Below are positions 14,704 to 21,876 of a DNA stretch of 25,161 nucleotides, piece after piece. The stretch's first letter is position 1; the number at the start of each line of letters is the position of its first letter. Origin of the DNA: Methanoregula sp. (GTDB lineage: Archaea; Halobacteriota; Methanomicrobia; Methanomicrobiales; Methanospirillaceae); contig JAPKXT010000038.1 in the NCBI GenBank assembly GCA_026394695.1, positions 1 through 25,161 of the forward strand, read 5' to 3'. The notes beneath the pieces were generated by a model. The model was given only the letters and a program-made list of their open reading frames with translations, was not told where the DNA came from and ran no database searches. The translations under genes and the position numbers were made by a program.

Positions 14704-16023
14704 ATGAAAAGAATTCTTTTTGTTATGAGCATTTTCTGCTGCCTCGTACTGGCTCTTGTCCCGGCGGCCAGTGCAATTGGCGGCGATGAAGGTTGGATCA
14801 CGATCAACTGCAACGTGAACGGTGCCACCGTCAGCTTTGATGGAGATTATAAAGGGATAATCAATGGAGGATCACTTACCGTCCCGGTATTTACCACAGG
14901 AGCTCCCTATCAATCCTTCAGTGTGGAAAAGTCCGGGTATACCCCCTACAGTGGGGGGTTATCGATGCCCGCCGCTGGAGAGACAGGGACCTATTATGCA
15001 ACGCTGAATCCTATTCCAACGCCAACACCGGTCCCCCCGGTAAATTACGGTTCAATCTATGTGGAATCGTCCCCCTCAGGAGTCCAGGTCTATTTCAATG
15101 GTAACTACCGTGGTCTTGCTCCGCTGACAATCAGCGGAGTGTGGCCGGGCACGTATACGGTACACGCAGAACTCAATGGATACAACCCGTATTCCACTAC
15201 GACAACGGTATACCCGGGACAACAATCAAATGTATTCTGCCCTCTCTCCCAGCAAGACACTTCGGGTACATTGTATATCCTGTCATCTCCATCAAACGCT
15301 GATGTGACGCTGGATGGGATCTATAAAGGAAAAACCCCCCTTACCCTCAATAATCTCGCGGCCAGTACGCATATTCTCCAGCTCGATCATACAGGGTATT
15401 ACGACTGGAAGTCCAACGTGGATGTGCCAGCAGGTGGAACCAGGACCATTTCCGGGACCTTAAACCCGATACCTGCCAGCAATACCGGTTGGATTTACGT
15501 CTCGTCGAGCCCCGGGGGTGCAGCAGTAACCCTTGATGGGAATACTATGGGACAAACTCCTTACAGCGGATCCTTAAAACTCGAGTCAGTTCAGGCTGGA
15601 GATCATACCGTTGCCCTTTCATTGAGCGGGTACCAGCCATATACCACCACAACCAGGGTTCTTTCAAATACCGTCTCTGAAGTCAGTGCAATTCTTCAAC
15701 CGTCAACACCCATTTCTGCCCGGGGAGGTCTGTCAGTTTCGTCAGTGCCGGCAGGATCAAATGTATTTTTGGATAACAATTTCATCGGTATCTCCCCTCT
15801 CACGTTGAATGATGTTTCTGCCGGAAGCCATATCGTTACGTTCAAACTCGAAGGGTATACCGATTATTCAAGTACAACACAGGTGAATGTCGGAGCAATA
15901 AGTACAGTTTCTGCTGCATTATCACCAGCAGAACAACCTACCCAGAAATCCGGTGCAGTTCCTTTCATGGTTTGTGGTGCCCTTGCTATTATTGGCCTGC
16001 TGACAATCCGTAAGAACCATTAA
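14704..16023 (+). CDS. Secreted PEGA-repeat surface protein
   Basis: A 439-residue extracytoplasmic protein. Residues 1-24 are a signal peptide ending AASA. Five PEGA-like repeats of about 65-75 residues follow, each with a pattern such as GSIYVESSPSGVQVYFNG, a G-x-x-P-L turn and a TYTVHAELNGY-type closing strand. A PTPTPVPP hinge separates the first repeat from the rest. A hydrophobic segment (about 417-434) followed by RKNH anchors the C-terminus in the membrane, so the repeats face outward. PEGA repeats are common in methanogen surface proteins and are thought to bind or stiffen the envelope; a ligand is unknown. A GGAG site precedes the ATG at 14704 and a U8 run follows the stop. Confidence 0.92.
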   Translation: MKRILFVMSIFCCLVLALVPAASAIGGDEGWITINCNVNGATVSFDGDYKGIINGGSLTVPVFTTGAPYQSFSVEKSGYTPYSGGLSMPAAGETGTYYATLNPIPTPTPVPPVNYGSIYVESSPSGVQVYFNGNYRGLAPLTISGVWPGTYTVHAELNGYNPYSTTTTVYPGQQSNVFCPLSQQDTSGTLYILSSPSNADVTLDGIYKGKTPLTLNNLAASTHILQLDHTGYYDWKSNVDVPAGGTRTISGTLNPIPASNTGWIYVSSSPGGAAVTLDGNTMGQTPYSGSLKLESVQAGDHTVALSLSGYQPYTTTTRVLSNTVSEVSAILQPSTPISARGGLSVSSVPAGSNVFLDNNFIGISPLTLNDVSAGSHIVTFKLEGYTDYSSTTQVNVGAISTVSAALSPAEQPTQKSGAVPFMVCGALAIIGLLTIRKNH

Positions 16024-16036
16024 TTGTTCACATTCC

Positions 16037-16044
16037 TTTTTTTT
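16037..16044 (+). terminator. U8 terminator after the PEGA-repeat gene
   Basis: Eight T residues, 13 bases past the stop of the PEGA-repeat gene, fit a euryarchaeal poly-U terminator. Confidence 0.6.
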
Positions 16045-16086
16045 AAAAAGTAAAAATTAATCCGAGTTTTTAACGAATAACTCAAA

Positions 16087-16094
16087 TTAATATA
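16087..16094 (+). promoter_or_regulatory. Probable TATA box of the DedA gene
   Basis: TTAATATA lies about 33 bases before the ATG at 16124, which has no Shine-Dalgarno site, so a very short or absent leader is likely. Confidence 0.5.
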
Positions 16095-16123
16095 GACACC
16101 GAGCGCATAATTTTTTGTAATCT

Positions 16124-16830
16124 ATGATTGATTCGTTAATCTCTGTATTTCTTCATCTTGACCAGAACTTATCCTCTGTTGTCAATGAATACGGGATGTG
16201 GACATACATTATCCTCTTTTTTATCATCTTCTTTGAGACAGGTTTTGTCATATTACCATTCCTCCCGGGAGATTCGCTCCTTTTCGTGTGCGGAGCTGCT
16301 GCAAGCGGGATAATGGATCTCCAGTGGCTATTTATTGCTATCATCCTTGGAGCGGTGCTTGGGGATACGGTGAATTACTGGATTGGCAATTTCCTTGGTA
16401 TCCATGTTTTTCTGGAACAGTTCCCGACACTGGTTAAACAGGAATATATTGATCGCACGTACGTTTTTTATGAAAGATACGGGGGTTCAACGATCTTTAT
16501 TGCACGATTCGTTCCGGTAGTCCGGACATTTGCACCATTTCTTGCCGGTATCGGGTCGATGAATTACAAGCCGTTTTTATTCTACAATATTCTGGGGAGG
16601 TTTCCTGGACACTTGTCGTCTTACTTGCAGGTTACTTTTTCGGGACTTTTTCTATTGTCAAGGAAAATATGAGCATCCTGATCTTCCTTGTTTTTCTCAT
16701 TACTGCAGGAGCTGTTTTTCTCATTATTACCGGCCTCGTATCAGCTCACCTTGAGAAGAGAAAAACAGCTCAAAAAATAAAGATTGATCCTTTTTTTAGT
16801 CAGACACAGAAAAGAGCACGAAAAAACTAA
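16124..16830 (+). pseudogene. DedA/SNARE-associated membrane protein, interrupted by a frameshift
   Basis: DedA proteins are membrane proteins linked to lipid flipping and envelope stability. The first frame (16124-16672) shows the family well: membrane segments around YIILFFIIFFETGFVILPFLPGDSLLF, LGAVLGDTVNYWIG, and the conserved FIARFVPVVRTFAPFLAGIGSMNY. After YNILG at about 16594-16600 the frame runs into unrelated residues and stops. Reading from GTT 16600 in another frame restores the expected continuation (SWTLVVLLAGYFFGTFSIVKEN, then a long hydrophobic segment and a basic tail) to TAA at 16828-16830. One base appears to be missing near GGGGAGG. With it restored the protein would be about 235 residues, normal for the family. 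This is either a recent pseudogene or a sequencing error. Confidence 0.85.
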
Positions 16831-16838
16831 AGAGAGAA

Positions 16839-17918
16839 TTATTTTTTCTTGGTAATTTTCAGACCTTCATTATCGACTTTTGTGGCAATCGCGATAGTCA
16901 GGCCCAGGGGTTTAAGGATCTTTTCCATGGCTTTTCTGTCGAGTGCGGTGACCACAGCAATGGACGGACCTACCGAACTCATGCCAACAAATTCGAGTTT
17001 TGCATCACGAAGCTGACTCATGTAGTGATAGATTGCAAAACTGTGGTGTTCGACCTCCGCCCGTTTTGAGCCCCGAAATTCGATCTCCCAGATGATATTC
17101 CCTGCTTTTTTTACGTCATCATGTTCGAGAGCCGGAACAAGGTCCATCAAAAAGAGATACGCTTTGAGCTCACGGTCGCGGTAATCTAGGGTTCTTGCCT
17201 TGTTCATGAGAAGGTCAAATTCCTGGGTGCCGGCCGAGGAGATGTCCGTAGGCGGTATAAGGATATAGACATTTTTACCGACAGCAAACGGGTGATGGTA
17301 GACGAGAGTGAGTTCATCTCCCATTATCGCCATACCCCCGTGCAGGCTTACCGCAGGTCCGACCCCGGTCTCAAAACCAAAAGCAATTTTGCCGTCAGCA
17401 GTTTCCTCAACATAATTATGCCCGATCAGGTTTCTTAACTGGTCGTTGGTCAGCGGTCTGCCGAGTGCTTCGTTCATCGCGGTAGCGACCGCGATCATGA
17501 CCGTGCTGGTAGACCCAAGGCCTACATGCTTGTGCTGGTGGTCAGTTGCCTTGATCTTAAAACCGCCGGTATATCCTACGGTTTTTTTGAAGACCGCAAC
17601 AAAATTTTCAATGATTGCGGAGCGACTGTAATCGATCTCAATTCCTTTTTTTGTGCATTCGATATCAATCATGCAATAGCACTGGATTGCAAATCCGATT
17701 CCGCCACCACCGGGATGGTCGGGTGCAAACCGGTTCATGTCAAGAACGGTTAAGTGTATCCGTGCCGGGGCTTTTACCGAGATTTTTCCCGGGTACAGTT
17801 TTAATTGGTACTTCTTCTTTTCATACCCAAGGGTCTTGAGATTCTGTCCCGGGGGAAAAGAATTGAATTCATACTCTACGAGATCGAGGTCTCCTCCGCG
17901 GATTTTCATGGTTGGCAT
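16839..17918 (-). CDS. Beta-ribofuranosylaminobenzene 5'-phosphate synthase (methanopterin biosynthesis)
   Basis: This GHMP-kinase-fold enzyme joins p-hydroxybenzoate or p-aminobenzoate to phosphoribosyl pyrophosphate in the first step of making the methanopterin side chain. The frame opens at TTG 17927; I prefer ATG 17918, about 359 residues, which has a weak AGGA ten bases upstream (ATG 17909 is also possible). Family marks are SVKAPARIHLTVLDMNRF (about 48-65), a glycine run DHPGGGGIGFAI, the GHMP-type VGLGSTSTVMIAVATAMNEA loop (about 132-151) and a C-terminal EFVGMSSVGPSIAV. It ends tail to tail with the DedA gene. Two perfect palindromes lie at its promoter, which suggests a repressor-controlled or tightly tuned gene. 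Confidence 0.92.
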   Translation of the reverse strand: MPTMKIRGGDLDLVEYEFNSFPPGQNLKTLGYEKKKYQLKLYPGKISVKAPARIHLTVLDMNRFAPDHPGGGGIGFAIQCYCMIDIECTKKGIEIDYSRSAIIENFVAVFKKTVGYTGGFKIKATDHQHKHVGLGSTSTVMIAVATAMNEALGRPLTNDQLRNLIGHNYVEETADGKIAFGFETGVGPAVSLHGGMAIMGDELTLVYHHPFAVGKNVYILIPPTDISSAGTQEFDLLMNKARTLDYRDRELKAYLFLMDLVPALEHDDVKKAGNIIWEIEFRGSKRAEVEHHSFAIYHYMSQLRDAKLEFVGMSSVGPSIAVVTALDRKAMEKILKPLGLTIAIATKVDNEGLKITKKK

Positions 17919-17944
17919 AGGTAACAATTCCTGTTAGGGACGAT

Positions 17945-17962
17945 CAAAGATTATAATCTTTG
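17945..17962. promoter_or_regulatory. 18-base perfect palindrome overlapping the methanopterin gene promoter
   Basis: CAAAGATTATAATCTTTG is a perfect inverted repeat with no loop. Its centre (TATAAT) is at about the place a TATA box should be relative to ATG 17918 (roughly 35 bases). A dimeric repressor binding here would block TBP. Whether it is an operator or only an unusual TATA region is not settled by sequence. Confidence 0.6.
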
Positions 17963-17966
17963 TATC

Positions 17967-17980
17967 TGCATCGCGATGCA
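17967..17980. promoter_or_regulatory. 14-base perfect palindrome next to the first
   Basis: TGCATCGCGATGCA is a second perfect palindrome, four bases from the 18-base one, on the upstream side of the gene. The two differ in sequence, so they would suit two regulators or a regulator beside a promoter-recognition element. Confidence 0.55.
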
Positions 17981-18088
17981 TCTGGTGGATTAAAGGTTGC
18001 TGTGCAGGTTGCTGTTAGAATTTCAGGAGTGGGACAATCTTTCACGGCATCATGTTTTCATCCATGTGGCAGGATCATAACGGTTTTC

Positions 18089-18652
18089 TCATAATTTATC
18101 GTAAAAATCGATTGGGAGGGAGAGATAATCTCGGTCATTCACACCTGAATTCCGGTAATCATCCCCTTCACCTAGTGCATCGGGCGATAATCCTTGTCTA
18201 TTACCGGGTTCTCTCAAAAATTTCCTTGCTGGGAAACCATGTCTCGAGATTGGTGATATTGATATGATCCCCAGGTATGTCTCATTCTTTTCAAAAAAGC
18301 CCACAGAAACCCACCGTGGCTCAGGATATATCCGGTATCCCCAACTCTTGTTTTCATTCCGAAAAATTATATCGTACTGGTATTGCCCGGTTGTGTTATT
18401 GAAATTAAGGATGATCAGGCGAGGTACTCTGTCGATATTCCGGGTAGAGTCGATGATGTCCCCTTGTTGGTATTGTGGTACTATTGCCGGGGAGGTTGTC
18501 GGTAACGGGGTGATATTTTGCACTCGCGGGGTGTCCTGTAATGTCGTGACACGTGCCGGGTTTTTCTCTTCAACGGGTATATTTGTTTGAACGCATCCAA
18601 CGATAAGAAGTGTACAGAGCAATATCCCGGTGAAGACAAAAACCACTCGCAT
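18089..18652 (-). CDS. Membrane-anchored lipoprotein of unknown function
   Basis: The frame continues to 18706, but ATG 18652 (MRVVFVFTGILLCTLLIVGC) gives a proper lipoprotein signal with lipobox LIVGC ending at residue 20, so I choose it (187 residues). After the cysteine comes a disordered Thr/Pro linker, then a compact strand-rich region (about 80-160, RVPRLIILNFNNTTGQY and WGYRIYPEPRWVSVGFFEKNETY). The tail (DYLSLPIDFYDKL) is acidic and aromatic. No enzymatic motif. It would sit outside the cell on the membrane. Ribosome site is weak. Many methanogens carry such orphan lipoproteins. Confidence 0.7.
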   Translation of the reverse strand: MRVVFVFTGILLCTLLIVGCVQTNIPVEEKNPARVTTLQDTPRVQNITPLPTTSPAIVPQYQQGDIIDSTRNIDRVPRLIILNFNNTTGQYQYDIIFRNENKSWGYRIYPEPRWVSVGFFEKNETYLGIISISPISRHGFPARKFLREPGNRQGLSPDALGEGDDYRNSGVNDRDYLSLPIDFYDKL

Positions 18653-18783
18653 GAACCCATATTTCCCGACTGTACAAATTAATTTATTTATTTGGATAAA
18701 AAGCACAAAAAATTGTAAGGTACGGTTAAATTACGATCTCTTATCCCATACCCGTAATAATCCCCACCTCCTGCTGAACTGTC

Positions 18784-18812
18784 ACCGGGTCAACAACCCG
18801 AGCAAGCCCGGT
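18784..18812. repeat. Alternative hairpins upstream of the membrane ORF
   Basis: CGGGT/ACCCG (18786-18800) and ACCGGG/CCCGGT (18784-18812) cannot form at the same time because they share the 5' arm. They lie 60-90 bases before the ATG at 18872. An attenuator-like switch is possible, but a chance overlap is equally likely. Confidence 0.35.
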
Positions 18813-18871
18813 ATGAAAAATTGATACAAAGAACAAAATACCATATCAGTTAAAGTAACCTTCGGGATTAT

Positions 18872-19231
18872 ATGTCCGGAACTGGTTCCCCGCCGTTATG
18901 GAGTGTGTTGGCATACCTGACTAACATCATCGTTTCTGTCGCAATGATCTGGTATCTTATCAACTTCTTTGTCTCATGCAGCACCTGTGCAGCAAAACCT
19001 TTGACATTTACCTTCTTTGTCGCATTTTGTGCGATTATCGTGATCTCCGGACTCAGATTGTCCGAAATATTATTCTCCGTAAGAAAAAGGTCCTGCCCAG
19101 TCTGTTCGTTGATATCCAGGTTCGTAGAGATCGACTTTGAGGTATACTACAACACGGGATCCCCCACATTCCACTATAGAAAAGAGTCCCCTCCAGCAAT
19201 AACAGCCTCATGGTTCCTGGCAGGAGATTAA
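18872..19231 (+). CDS. Small two-helix membrane protein with CxxC motifs
   Basis: The 119-residue ORF has two hydrophobic stretches (about 10-32 and 44-64) and cysteine pairs at SCSTC (about 34-38) and CPVC (about 75-78). One pair lies in the loop between the helices and one after the second, so they could bind a metal or undergo thiol exchange. The C-terminal 40 residues are soluble with alternating charged and aromatic residues. There is no good ribosome site, so a leaderless transcript is likely. I recognise no family. Coding potential is reasonable but not certain. Confidence 0.5.
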   Translation: MSGTGSPPLWSVLAYLTNIIVSVAMIWYLINFFVSCSTCAAKPLTFTFFVAFCAIIVISGLRLSEILFSVRKRSCPVCSLISRFVEIDFEVYYNTGSPTFHYRKESPPAITASWFLAGD

Positions 19232-19268
19232 AAGAAGTCTACCGTGATTTTTGCCAGGTTATACCGTT

Positions 19269-19694
19269 TCAGCGTGGGATCTCGTGTGATTCGATTGCTA
19301 CCCCATCAAACTCTGCTATGACCCGGTCGCCCTCGTACACCATAACCCGGAACGTGGAATAGTTGCCATTATCTGCAACCCGATGGGCAATTGCCACAAG
19401 AGGGCCCGTTGCAGGAGCGACATACTGGATATGGACAGAAACTGCAATACGGGTAGCTGCGCCGTAGTTTGCTGCGATCCCGAATGCCTGGTCGGCTAGG
19501 GCAAAGACTGCACCCCCGTGAGCAACACCCCGCGGGTTTTTCTTTCCCGTGCAGTCCATGACAACACGTGCATACCCGTCATGTGCCTCTATAATCTGCA
19601 TACCCAGTAACAGGGCAAACTCACTTTGGTTAAAATCAGAAACCGGGGTTGCTGTGGGTTGCCTGCTGCAATCTTTCTGCTGGTCTGCTGGCAT
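19269..19694 (-). CDS. PaaI-type hotdog thioesterase
   Basis: A 141-residue hotdog-fold enzyme that would cleave acyl-CoA or a related thioester. Start ATG 19694 is favoured by GGAG about five bases upstream; the frame extends to TTG 19730. The active-site region is NPRGVAHGGAVFALADQAFG (about 53-72), with the HGG and D of the PaaI subfamily. It is followed by the strand AVSVHIQYVAPATG and a C-terminal strand with EFDGVAI. Only 46 bases separate it from the glycosyltransferase gene upstream, so they may share a transcript, although the functional link is not evident. Substrate is unknown. Confidence 0.87.
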   Translation of the reverse strand: MPADQQKDCSRQPTATPVSDFNQSEFALLLGMQIIEAHDGYARVVMDCTGKKNPRGVAHGGAVFALADQAFGIAANYGAATRIAVSVHIQYVAPATGPLVAIAHRVADNGNYSTFRVMVYEGDRVIAEFDGVAIESHEIPR

Positions 19695-19739
19695 AAACAC
19701 TCCGGATCGACACCTGTTGTCAGGATCCAAAAAATCCTG

Positions 19740-20438
19740 TTACTTGTATTTTTTCTGCGTGTAGGAGTACTTCTGGGTGTCTCCACCGTGGGAGACGATA
19801 TAGACCCACTCATAGAGAGATTTCAGCGTCCCGTACTGCTGGTAGCGGCGCATCGAGAACCCTACTTTTAACCTGTCATCAAACGTGACCTTCCCTACGT
19901 CCTTCATGCGCAACGCTATCTCCAGATCGTCCCCGGCATCAATGCAGCGGTACATCCCGGCTTTTAAGAAAGCGTCCTTCCGGAATGCCGTGTTGCAACC
20001 TAACGTATAATAGAACGTCTGGCTATAGTAGCCGATCCGCGCGAATGTATTGGCTAGCAGGAGAGAAAATTTATTGCCAAGACCTTCTTCAATCGGGTAG
20101 ACCGGGCCGTACAGCTGGACAAGGTGTTCATCGCTGAAATCCTTTTGAATGGTCGCGATCCAGTCTGGGGGAAGGATACAGTCAGCATCCGTTGTAGCGA
20201 CAATCTCTCCTTTTGCTGCCACGATCCCGTCATTTCTGGCACCACCGACTTTTTTGCTTGTCTGGGTGAAAACACGGTCAGCATATTTCCCTGCGATCCC
20301 GCAGGTAGCATCCTTTGAGCCACCATCCACAACAATGATCTCGTAATCTGTCCGGAGTACCGTCTGGTGGGTAAGGGAAACAAGGCATTGCGCGATGTTC
20401 TCTTCTTCATTAAAGGTAGGGATGATCACCGATATCAT
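19740..20438 (-). CDS. GT2-family glycosyltransferase
   Basis: The 232-residue protein has the GT-A core of family 2: VIIPTFNEEENI (about 4-15), IIVVDGGSKDAT (about 34-45), GGARNDGI (about 65-72), the metal-binding TDADC (about 83-87) and a later acidic DAGDDLEIALRM (about 167-178). Such enzymes transfer a sugar from a nucleotide or lipid donor. No membrane segment is seen, so it probably works at the inner face of the membrane. AGGAG lies about 13 bases before the ATG. The FAD oxidoreductase gene lies 65 bases upstream in the same direction, which suggests joint work on a surface polysaccharide, glycoprotein or glycolipid. Confidence 0.9.
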   Translation of the reverse strand: MISVIIPTFNEEENIAQCLVSLTHQTVLRTDYEIIVVDGGSKDATCGIAGKYADRVFTQTSKKVGGARNDGIVAAKGEIVATTDADCILPPDWIATIQKDFSDEHLVQLYGPVYPIEEGLGNKFSLLLANTFARIGYYSQTFYYTLGCNTAFRKDAFLKAGMYRCIDAGDDLEIALRMKDVGKVTFDDRLKVGFSMRRYQQYGTLKSLYEWVYIVSHGGDTQKYSYTQKKYK

Positions 20439-20503
20439 GGGGCTGAAAACTCCTGTACAGTGTTTTGGTTTACTTATAATAAGCGTGATGCATCAGACCA
20501 CAA

Positions 20504-21820
20504 CTACTCATGGAGTGGGGATGCAACAAAATCCATAACACTCCGGATGCACCCGTCCATGTTCAGGTACTCAAACTGTGCGAACCTGCCGACAAGGGGA
20601 ATGCCAACCTCGTTACAATACGTTTGGATAATGGCAATATTTTTCTGGTACTCAAGATCATAGACAACGTAGGCAAACGGCTGCCGGTCAACCGATGAAT
20701 ATACGACCTGCTCCTTTTGCAGGATCTGCATACTATGGAGCATATCCACAACTTCTTTGATGAGTTCCGCATCGGTCATACCACTGACTTCATCGCCCGG
20801 CTGGTGGGTGATCTCGGCAAGGACCGCGCTGCAGCCATCCGGGGCATTATGCGGGCTGTATCCCGAAGGAAATGAGATCCGGTTGGTCTTTCCTACGGCA
20901 GGATCCGGAATGTAGAGCCATGAAATTGCCGGAACGGGCCCTTTAATCCCGACATTGACGCACACCAATGCATTATACTTCAATGCGGTAACAGCATTTT
21001 TCACCTGCAGAGGGACATCATCAAGAGATGCCAACAGGTGCTGCACCGGCATGGTGCAGATGCATTCGTCTGCCAGGATACTCTCAGTTCCGTTACTGAT
21101 CTGCCATTGTTTTCCGGATTTTTTTATTGAGGTGACAAAAAAGCCGGTCCTGATGAATTTTTCAATGGGTTGTGCAATTGCCCGCACGAGTGCCTCGATC
21201 CCGCCATCAAGCGGGTAGGAAAAGACTGACTGGTGGGTGTATCCTTCGGTACCGATACCAATAGCAGATTTGATTACATCTTCAACCGGGGGTCGGGGGA
21301 TTCGCCCGTCGACCCAGTGCAGGGACATGCGGTCGGTCGGGAACTTCCAGATCTTTTCGTTGTAAGGAACCATGTAGCATTCGGCAATACCTTCACCAAA
21401 GGTGTAACAGATCCATTCCCGGAAGTTTGTCGGTGCAGGGATCTCCCCTTTTTCAACGGCAATCAGATTTTTTATAAACCTGTTGATGCAAAAAAAGCGG
21501 TCTTCCGGTGGTAGATCAGAAAGCCCGTTCTCGAAGGGGTATTTGATAAACTGCTGTTTATAGAAGATCCTGGTATTGCGGTTATTGCGCTGTTCATTAC
21601 CGGCAATCATCCTGCGCATAAAGTCAAGCACGTCCGTGTCCCGGGAAAAGATGATATGCGAACCGCCGGTGTCAAAGGTAAATCCGTGTTCGGTTTTTGA
21701 GCGGCAGAGCCCCCCGTATTCCCGCTCTGCTTCAAGAACAACAACCTCCCTGCCATTCTCCTGTAGGAGGCGAGCGAGCGTAAGCCCGGTAAGTCCACCT
21801 CCCAGAATTGCGGTTTTCAC
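20504..21820 (-). CDS. FAD-dependent oxidoreductase, protoporphyrinogen-oxidase/UDP-galactopyranose-mutase-like
   Basis: A 438-residue flavoprotein. The N-terminus has the FAD dinucleotide fold (AILGGGLTGLTLARLL, about 4-19; VVVLEAEREYGGLCRS, about 26-41; FDTGGSHIIF, about 49-58). The middle has YNEKIWKFPTDRMSLHWVDGRIPRPP, the pattern of protoporphyrinogen oxidase-like and UDP-galactopyranose mutase-like proteins. A heme role is not implied; next to a glycosyltransferase, a sugar or lipid-linked substrate is more likely. The start is GTG 21820 without a ribosome site, with a CATATAAATCC box about 28 bases upstream, so the transcript is probably leaderless. It heads the group oxidoreductase, glycosyltransferase, thioesterase. 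Confidence 0.85.
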   Translation of the reverse strand: MKTAILGGGLTGLTLARLLQENGREVVVLEAEREYGGLCRSKTEHGFTFDTGGSHIIFSRDTDVLDFMRRMIAGNEQRNNRNTRIFYKQQFIKYPFENGLSDLPPEDRFFCINRFIKNLIAVEKGEIPAPTNFREWICYTFGEGIAECYMVPYNEKIWKFPTDRMSLHWVDGRIPRPPVEDVIKSAIGIGTEGYTHQSVFSYPLDGGIEALVRAIAQPIEKFIRTGFFVTSIKKSGKQWQISNGTESILADECICTMPVQHLLASLDDVPLQVKNAVTALKYNALVCVNVGIKGPVPAISWLYIPDPAVGKTNRISFPSGYSPHNAPDGCSAVLAEITHQPGDEVSGMTDAELIKEVVDMLHSMQILQKEQVVYSSVDRQPFAYVVYDLEYQKNIAIIQTYCNEVGIPLVGRFAQFEYLNMDGCIRSVMDFVASPLHE

Positions 21821-21842
21821 TGCAGGTACATTAGCCCGCAGG

Positions 21843-21850
21843 ATTTATAT
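21843..21850 (-). promoter_or_regulatory. Probable TATA box of the FAD oxidoreductase gene
   Basis: On the minus strand ATATAAAT lies about 26-30 bases before the GTG at 21820, so transcription would start at or near the start codon, a leaderless mRNA. Confidence 0.6.
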
Positions 21851-21869
21851 GGTTCACCGTGGGAATGAG

Positions 21870-21875
21870 AAAAAA
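21870..21875 (-). terminator. U6 run after the symporter gene
   Basis: Six T residues on the minus strand lie two bases past the stop of the symporter gene and before the TATA box of the next operon. Confidence 0.4.
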
Positions 21876-21876
21876 G

